Assembly (NCBI GenBank): GCA_030591105.1
Contig: JAUVBS010000084.1
Span: 1-7,845 of the forward strand
Direction of reading: 5' to 3'
Length of the DNA: 7,845 bases
Origin: a bacterium
GTDB taxonomy: Bacteria; Krumholzibacteriota; Krumholzibacteriia; LZORAL124-64-63
Under the pieces are notes generated by a model. It did no database searches and was not told the DNA's origin. It saw only the letters and a program-made list of their open reading frames with translations. Made by a program: the position numbers and the translations under genes. Shown here piece after piece: positions 6,464-7,845 of the stretch (the first letter of the stretch is position 1; every line of letters starts with the position of its first letter).

Positions 6464-6492
6464 AGTGTAACGTGTGGCGCTTCGCTGGTCAG
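6464..6492 (-). promoter_or_regulatory. Weak candidate promoter for the thioesterase-methyltransferase-dgt genes
   Basis: On the - strand CTGACC (complement of 6487-6492; 4 of 6) lies exactly 17 bases upstream of TACACT (complement of 6464-6469; 4 of 6). The -35 box overlaps the dnaE2 stop codon. Transcription would start near 6457, leaving a leader of about 100 bases before the thioesterase ATG. The rest of the 6354-6488 gap shows no strong terminator for dnaE2. It is a consensus match only, so readthrough from dnaE2 is also possible. Confidence 0.35.
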
Positions 6493-7845
6493 TGAAAATC
6501 CCGGCTTCGGCCACCGGCCGGTCGACGGGTCAGGCGCGGTTTCCAGATGCGGTTGACGATCAGGTGGACGACATCCTGTTCGGCCTGGATACGGCCGCTG
6601 ACCCCCATGAACGACAGTGTCTTGGCGAGGATGCGGTGGCGCTCGAAGACACTGGACCACAGCACCAGGTTCACGAATCCGGTCTCGTCCTCGAGGGTCA
6701 TGAAGGTCACGTCGTTGGCGGTGCCGGGGCGCTGGCGGCAGATGACGATGCCGGCGAAATCGGCGCGCGTGCCGTCGGGTAGGGCGTTGACGGTGCGTGC
6801 GGTGGGTAGTCCGCGTGACCGCAACTCGGTGCGCAACGGTGCGAGCGGGTGGCCGCGCGTGCTGTGGCGGCTGGTGCGGTAATCCCAGTTGATCTGCTCG
6901 AGCGCACCGAGCTGTGCCAGGTTCGGCACCGGGTCGCACGGTGGCAGCGGCAACAGCAACTGCTCGGGGCGGTCGCGCCGGCTCAGACCGTGGATCGTCC
7001 ACAAGGCGCGCCGTCGCTCGGGTTCGAGCGCGGCGAGCGCACCGGCTTCGGCCAGCGTGCCCAATACGTCGCGTGACAGTGAGGTGCGCCGGGCGAGGTC
7101 GATGATGTTCTGGAACGGCTGCTCTTGCCGCGCTGAGACGAGCGCCTCGCCCTCTTGCACCCCGAGCCCTTTGACGTACCGCAAACCCATCCGCACGGCC
7201 AGCGGTCGTTTGCGCCAGATGCTTTGGTGGTGGGCAGGGTCGGTTTCCGGGATACCACCGCCCTCCACCGAGGACTCCCCGGAGACCTCCTCGAGCGTAC
7301 ACTCCCAAACACTGCAAGTGACATCTACCGGGCGGACTTCCACTTTGTGCCGTCGGGCGTCCTCGACGATGGTTGCCGGTGCGTAGAAACCCATCGGCTG
7401 GGCATTGAGCAACGCGCAGCTGAACTCGGCGTGGTGGTGACATTTCAGCCAAGCCGTGGCGTAGGCGATCAGCGCGAAGCTGGCGGAGTGGCTTTCCGGA
7501 AAGCCGTACTCACCGAAGCCGCGGATCTGGGCGAAGACGCGCTCGGCAAACTCACGGGTGATGCCTTTGGCTGTCATGCGGGTGATCAGACGGTCGCGGT
7601 GGCGGTCGATGGGGCCGTGGCGTCGCCAGGTGGCCATGTCGCGACGTAGCTGGTCGGCCTCACCGGGGCTGTAGTCGGCCGCGACCATCGCCAGGCGCAT
7701 GACCTGTTCCTGGAACAGCGGTACACCGAGGGTCTTCTTGAGCACCGGCTCGAGCGACGGGTGGGGGTAGGTCACCGGCTCGGTGCCGTGGCGGCGGGCG
7801 ATGTAGGGGTGGACCATGCCGCCGGTGATCGGTCCTGGTCTGACA
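6489..7845 (-). CDS. dnaE2: Error-prone DNA polymerase DnaE2 (ImuC), C-terminal part; 5' end outside window
   Basis: DnaE2 is an alternative DNA polymerase III alpha subunit used with ImuB in damage-induced translesion synthesis. The frame is open to the window edge and begins [14 protein letters not shown], a conserved polymerase-core segment. The gene is therefore cut by the window, and the ATG at 7817 is internal. About 451 residues are visible of a usual 1,000-plus. In fragment numbering, GVPLFQEQV is at 40-48; [16 protein letters not shown] (110-125) with [10 protein letters not shown] (147-156) is typical of DnaE2; a helix-hairpin-helix region (LRYVKGLGV) starts near 221; and an OB-fold near 350-435 contains [10 protein letters not shown]. 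The protein ends in RSRDFH, the familiar DnaE2 C terminus. The catalytic aspartates should be in the missing part. imuA and imuB, often just upstream, would be beyond the edge. Annotate as partial, not broken. Confidence 0.96.
   Translation of the reverse strand, partial: VRPGPITGGMVHPYIARRHGTEPVTYPHPSLEPVLKKTLGVPLFQEQVMRLAMVAADYSPGEADQLRRDMATWRRHGPIDRHRDRLITRMTAKGITREFAERVFAQIRGFGEYGFPESHSASFALIAYATAWLKCHHHAEFSCALLNAQPMGFYAPATIVEDARRHKVEVRPVDVTCSVWECTLEEVSGESSVEGGGIPETDPAHHQSIWRKRPLAVRMGLRYVKGLGVQEGEALVSARQEQPFQNIIDLARRTSLSRDVLGTLAEAGALAALEPERRRALWTIHGLSRRDRPEQLLLPLPPCDPVPNLAQLGALEQINWDYRTSRHSTRGHPLAPLRTELRSRGLPTARTVNALPDGTRADFAGIVICRQRPGTANDVTFMTLEDETGFVNLVLWSSVFERHRILAKTLSFMGVSGRIQAEQDVVHLIVNRIWKPRLTRRPAGGRSRDFH

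Noticed and set aside
6457..7452. A 331-codon frame on the same strand as dnaE2
   Set aside because: It is an out-of-frame reading of the dnaE2 sequence, extremely rich in Arg, Pro and His, while the overlapping DnaE2 frame is conserved along its whole length.
7155..7649. A 164-codon + strand frame opposite dnaE2
   Set aside because: It has no domain, and the opposite strand carries invariant DnaE2 motifs over the same span.
7815..7817. ATG as a possible start of the polymerase gene
   Set aside because: The nine codons upstream to the window edge (VRPGPITGG) continue the conserved polymerase motif without a stop, so the ATG is internal and the gene is truncated only by the window.
1..7845. 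Search for tRNA, rRNA, CRISPR repeats, transposase genes, attachment sites or toxin-antitoxin pairs
   Set aside because: Reading both strands I saw no regularly spaced repeats, no cloverleaf with CCA end, no transposase or recombinase motifs and no small paired genes. The window reads as ordinary chromosomal genes.

Overview
This is a GC-rich bacterial chromosomal segment that looks like core and near-core genome. I found no mobile element, CRISPR array, tRNA, rRNA or defence cassette. A lipobox-type signal sequence on the first gene points to a Gram-negative host. The phylum cannot be fixed. The aconitase is of the mitochondrial-like type, common in the Bacteroidetes/Chlorobi group and scattered elsewhere. 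The DnaE2 polymerase, the hotdog thioesterase with a DLNYGGH motif and the AGCCCGGAT-type inverted repeat would all fit a proteobacterium.

Layout. The left half reads on the + strand: a small predicted lipoprotein of unknown function (41-544), a full-length aconitase (685-2955) with its own recognisable promoter, and a six-helix HdeD/DUF308-family membrane protein (3054-3644) closed by a strong intrinsic terminator (3660-3690). The right half reads on the - strand. In transcription order it holds the 3' part of dnaE2 (6489 to the window edge, 5' end missing), an acyl-CoA thioesterase-like hotdog protein (5925-6353), a SpoU/TrmH-family RNA 2'-O-methyltransferase (5041-5868) and a dGTP triphosphohydrolase (3743-5044). 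The two halves converge at about 3645-3742, where a perfect 13-bp inverted repeat follows the terminator.

How the genes may work together. Aconitase carries out the citrate/isocitrate step of the TCA cycle, and its catalytic and cluster residues all appear intact. The methyltransferase and dGTPase genes overlap by four bases (ATGA) and are probably translationally coupled. The thioesterase lies 56 bases upstream of the methyltransferase and may share its transcript, with a weak candidate promoter at the end of dnaE2. A dNTP-pool enzyme downstream of an error-prone polymerase is suggestive, but the functional link is inference.

No stretch over 300 bases lacks a gene. The gaps hold promoters, hairpins and short repeats, annotated separately. 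I did not find a convincing undescribed system here. The points most worth a second look are the orphan lipoprotein, the REP-like inverted repeat at the convergent junction, and the dnaE2-thioesterase-methyltransferase-dgt arrangement.
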